Of a stretch of 64,000 bases of DNA, positions 61,819 to 64,000 are shown one piece after another (within the stretch, counting starts at the first letter, position 1; each line of letters opens with the position of its first letter). The stretch comes from Flagellimonas okinawensis (GTDB taxonomy: Bacteria > Bacteroidota > Bacteroidia > Flavobacteriales > Flavobacteriaceae): assembly GCF_029194005.1 (NCBI RefSeq), contig NZ_JARFVA010000001.1, positions 1,116,001 to 1,180,000 on the forward strand, written 5' to 3'. The notes under the pieces were generated by a model. It was not told the DNA's origin, did no database searches, and was given only the letters and a program-made list of their open reading frames with translations. Made by a program: the position numbers and the translations under genes.

Positions 61819-63396
61819 TTAGTTTGATGATGGATATAAAAGCGATTTTCGAATGGCCAACTGCTTTTTATCGGGTTTTGCCATCTCCATTATTTTAAAT
61901 GATCGCTTTACCAACTTGGAATCGCTTTCCAATTCGCTCAAATCAATTTTTAGCCCTGCGTAATCCAAATATTTTTGATAGTCAATTTGGGCCACTGTTT
62001 CTACATAATCCTTGATCTCATCAAGCGGTGTGCCGGCCAACTCTTCAGAAATTGCCCAAAACTCCTCTTTTTTAAAACCTCTGTTTTCCTTCAAATAATA
62101 TTCATTGTAGAGAAAACGCATAACATCATCCAAAGAATTCTGGTTGTTCGAACCATTTCTTATGGCCAAGTCCAGTAGCAGTCCTATTATAGGTCCTTTG
62201 TTATAATATGAGATAGTGGTTTCTTGGGCATTTTCCTCCATATTTAGAAAGTTGAGCCAAATATCAAAGCTCGACCTAGAAAGTGACATATGGTCCTTAC
62301 CCTCTATATTCTCGTATCGCCGGATGGAATCTGACAAATAATCCAATGCGGCATTGGGATGCAAAAGTCCTGCCCTTAGCATTATTATATACTCATAATA
62401 AACTGTAAGCCCTTCCGAGACCCATAGCATATCGGTATAATTTTCCTTGCTATAATCGAACGGCCCCAACTCAATGGGCCTAATAGCCTTTACATTATAA
62501 AGGTGAAAATATTCATGGGTTATAAAATTCAGGTAATCCACATAATTTTCCCGAGATGCAAACTCAAATGTACCTCCCGTAAATACTGCTTGCGAGTTCC
62601 AGTGCTCCAGACCACCCCCTCCAGCTTCCATCATAATAAAACAGTAATTATCATAGGGCACATGCTTCATTAAATCGGTCGATGCATCCATTATTTTTTT
62701 TAAATCACCAATAAACTCCTGCTCTTTAAGTCCTTCTGGCGTTGCTACTGCCAAATGATAGGATTTTCCTCTATGTTCAAAATCATACGTATTGTGGTTT
62801 CCCATATATACCGGGCTATCATAAAGAATATCAAAATTTTCGGCGTAATAGGTTCCGTTATCTTCCTTTTGCATTCCGGTGGATATGGATTGCCATTGGC
62901 CATACGGTGAAAAATCGATGGTCACGGACATATCAATTTTACCAGCGAGGTGCATAAACAAGGTATTGGGCATAATAAATGCCCTCTTTTCATTTATATT
63001 GGATTCTGCAACAGATTTATGGTTTGCAAATACCCGGTAAGTTATTTCGATATTGGAATTTGTACCATTTTCCACTTCCCATGTACTCTTTGTTGTCTTT
63101 TGCCAATTCAGGATTTTCCCTGAGTCATCATTAGCCTGAAAATCTACTATATACTTTGGAAAGTCCATTATTTTATAATAACCTGGTGACCAAACGGGCA
63201 GTTCAAAACTATTTTTTTCACCCTGTAGACCACTACAGATCAATTTCACCTCTGCATAATGTTTTTGGGGCTCCACAAAACTGACTTCATAGTGCATTTT
63301 TTGGCCAAATGTTATGGAACAGGTTAACATCCAGGCAAGAACCACCCAATTGACCAAGGTGGTTTTACTTACATTGTGTGGTTTTGGAACACCCAT
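61819..63396 (-). CDS. M61-family (glycyl aminopeptidase-like) metallopeptidase
   Basis: 525 aa. A signal peptide (WVVLAWMLTCSITFG) is followed by beta-strand-rich N-terminal domain and the zinc site THEYFHLYNVKAIRP (HExxH). The distal Glu lies in LWVSEGLTVYYE. The C-terminal PDZ domain often present in M61 appears to be missing. It is exported and may cut short peptides from the N-terminus. It faces the AraC gene tail-to-tail and is not in the hydroxyproline operon, but it may serve the same peptide use. Confidence 0.85.
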   Translation of the reverse strand: MGVPKPHNVSKTTLVNWVVLAWMLTCSITFGQKMHYEVSFVEPQKHYAEVKLICSGLQGEKNSFELPVWSPGYYKIMDFPKYIVDFQANDDSGKILNWQKTTKSTWEVENGTNSNIEITYRVFANHKSVAESNINEKRAFIMPNTLFMHLAGKIDMSVTIDFSPYGQWQSISTGMQKEDNGTYYAENFDILYDSPVYMGNHNTYDFEHRGKSYHLAVATPEGLKEQEFIGDLKKIMDASTDLMKHVPYDNYCFIMMEAGGGGLEHWNSQAVFTGGTFEFASRENYVDYLNFITHEYFHLYNVKAIRPIELGPFDYSKENYTDMLWVSEGLTVYYEYIIMLRAGLLHPNAALDYLSDSIRRYENIEGKDHMSLSRSSFDIWLNFLNMEENAQETTISYYNKGPIIGLLLDLAIRNGSNNQNSLDDVMRFLYNEYYLKENRGFKKEEFWAISEELAGTPLDEIKDYVETVAQIDYQKYLDYAGLKIDLSELESDSKLVKRSFKIMEMAKPDKKQLAIRKSLLYPSSN

Positions 63397-63658
63397 ATTT
63401 TTTTTGAATTTATTATAATCAAAGGATGCATAAAGTTACGTCTATCAGGTATAGTCAATTAGATATTATTATCCATTTTTGATAGTATGTTAACCTTCTT
63501 GCGGATACTCCATCGACAATGGGTCCATTTAATATCAATGGTACCGATTGCCCTAAGGTTTGCAATGTGCGCATGATACTATTTTTTGTTTGTACGACGG
63601 GCAGTAATTTGGACACTTTTCAGTTTATCTCTAATTTCAATATTTATTCAATAGCGAT
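63397..63658. other. Intergenic region between M61 and exonuclease genes
   Basis: 262 bp, AT-rich, with diverging flanking genes. No further gene or convincing promoter element was found. A short helix-like inverted sequence near 63530 is too weak to call. Confidence 0.35.
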
Positions 63659-64000
63659 TTGTACACCATAATAGACATAGAGACCACTGGAAATGGAATC
63701 AAGGGCAATAAGATTACCGAGATTTCCATTTTTAAATATGATGGAGACCAGATTGTGGATGAATTCACATCATTGGTGAACCCACAATGTCCCATCCCCT
63801 ATTTTATTACCGGGCTTACTGGAATAGACGATCAAATGGTGCAGCACGCACCTACTTTTGATGAGATTGCAGATAACATCCAGAACATTACGGAGGGCTG
63901 TATTTTTGTGGCGCACTCGGTCAATTTTGATTATGGGGTAATCAAAGAGGAATTCAGGCAAATCGGTATTGATTTCACAAGAAAGAAACTCTGTACCGTA
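63659..64000 (+). CDS. DnaQ-type 3'-5' exonuclease domain protein (3' end outside window)
   Basis: 114 codons from a TTG at 63659 run off the window edge. The DEDD exonuclease motif I is IIDIETTGNGIKG, and the motif II region is HSVNFDYGVIKEEF, as in DNA polymerase III epsilon-like domains. In flavobacteria such a domain is often fused to a GIY-YIG/UvrC-like part, but the rest is not visible. No in-frame ATG or GTG lies before it, so TTG is the best start. Confidence 0.8.
   Translation, partial: MYTIIDIETTGNGIKGNKITEISIFKYDGDQIVDEFTSLVNPQCPIPYFITGLTGIDDQMVQHAPTFDEIADNIQNITEGCIFVAHSVNFDYGVIKEEFRQIGIDFTRKKLCTV

Noticed and set aside
1-64000. CRISPR arrays, rRNA and phage genes
   Set aside because: No regularly spaced repeat array, rRNA-like sequence or phage structural gene was noticed on reading.

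Overview
The window looks like chromosome of a marine-type flavobacterium (Bacteroidota, Flavobacteriaceae). The evidence is AT-leaning DNA, promoters with the Bacteroidota -7 element TAnnTTTG, almost no Shine-Dalgarno sequences, occasional TTG/GTG starts, a Bacteroidota conjugation gene remnant (traN), and many families typical of that group (DUF6340, DUF1080, GH127 with a LamG domain, M61 peptidase, AraC regulators with membrane sensor halves). No rRNA, tRNA or CRISPR array was seen.

Region 1 (1-11.4 kb) is a nitrogen-oxide block. It holds the 3' end of a nitrous-oxide reductase maturation operon (nosL, a small cupin, nosD, nosF, nosY and a polytopic membrane protein). An Rrf2-family regulator with three candidate Fe-S cysteines follows, then an NO-damage set: Ric/ScdA di-iron repair protein, a hemerythrin, a small membrane protein, a group III truncated globin, a tryptophan-2,3-dioxygenase-like heme protein, a cupin, a CMD-family protein and an HPP membrane protein. 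Four copies of a GGA-N8-TCC type dyad sit before rrf2, ric, the globin and the dioxygenase, three of them just upstream of a -7 element.

Region 2 (11.6-19.7 kb) is a Kef-type antiporter followed by a scar of mobile DNA: a broken conjugation gene traN, an intact-looking IS21-family element whose helix-turn-helix part is a separate small ORF, a decayed AbiEi-type antitoxin, a cluster of five TTGCGCC-type repeats and an AAA/DUF4143 ATPase whose start codon lies at the edge of a perfect 24-bp palindrome.

Region 3 (19.8-36.5 kb) is an energy block: VIT-family metal transporter; SQR-like flavoprotein, TusE/DsrC-like and DsrE2-like sulfur carriers; then a divergent uptake [NiFe]-hydrogenase locus. 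On the minus strand are hypA, hypB, hypC, a leucyl/phenylalanyl-tRNA-protein transferase homologue and a TPR protein. On the plus strand are the small subunit with the six-cysteine oxygen-tolerant pattern, large subunit, cytochrome b, protease, hypF, hypD and hypE, closed by a His-rich nickel-type transporter. Together with nos this could let H2 feed electrons to O2 or N2O (inference).

Region 4 (36.7-51.6 kb) holds a DUF6340 lipoprotein, an AraC-type sensor-regulator, an S41 peptidase, a BCCT transporter overlapping a universal-stress-type gene, a DUF1080 lipoprotein, thioredoxin, two tandem universal stress proteins and an RND efflux operon. A TGAC-N4-GTCA dyad of CRP/FNR type appears before hydrogenase, sqr, trx and usp, with a variant before the VIT gene, suggesting one redox or oxygen regulon spread over regions 3 and 4.

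Region 5 (51.7-64 kb) holds a Nudix-fold regulator with a degenerate Nudix box and a five-gene minus-strand operon: hydroxyproline-type deaminase, alpha-ketoglutarate-semialdehyde dehydrogenase, 4-hydroxyproline epimerase, a LamG-GH127 beta-L-arabinofuranosidase and a DUF885 zincin-like protein. A divergent AraC regulator, an M61 peptidase and a 3'-truncated DnaQ-type exonuclease follow. Because plant and algal hydroxyproline-rich glycoproteins carry beta-L-arabinofuranose on hydroxyproline, this operon reads as a candidate locus for removing the sugar and then burning the hydroxyproline; this is the most interesting hypothesis of the window.
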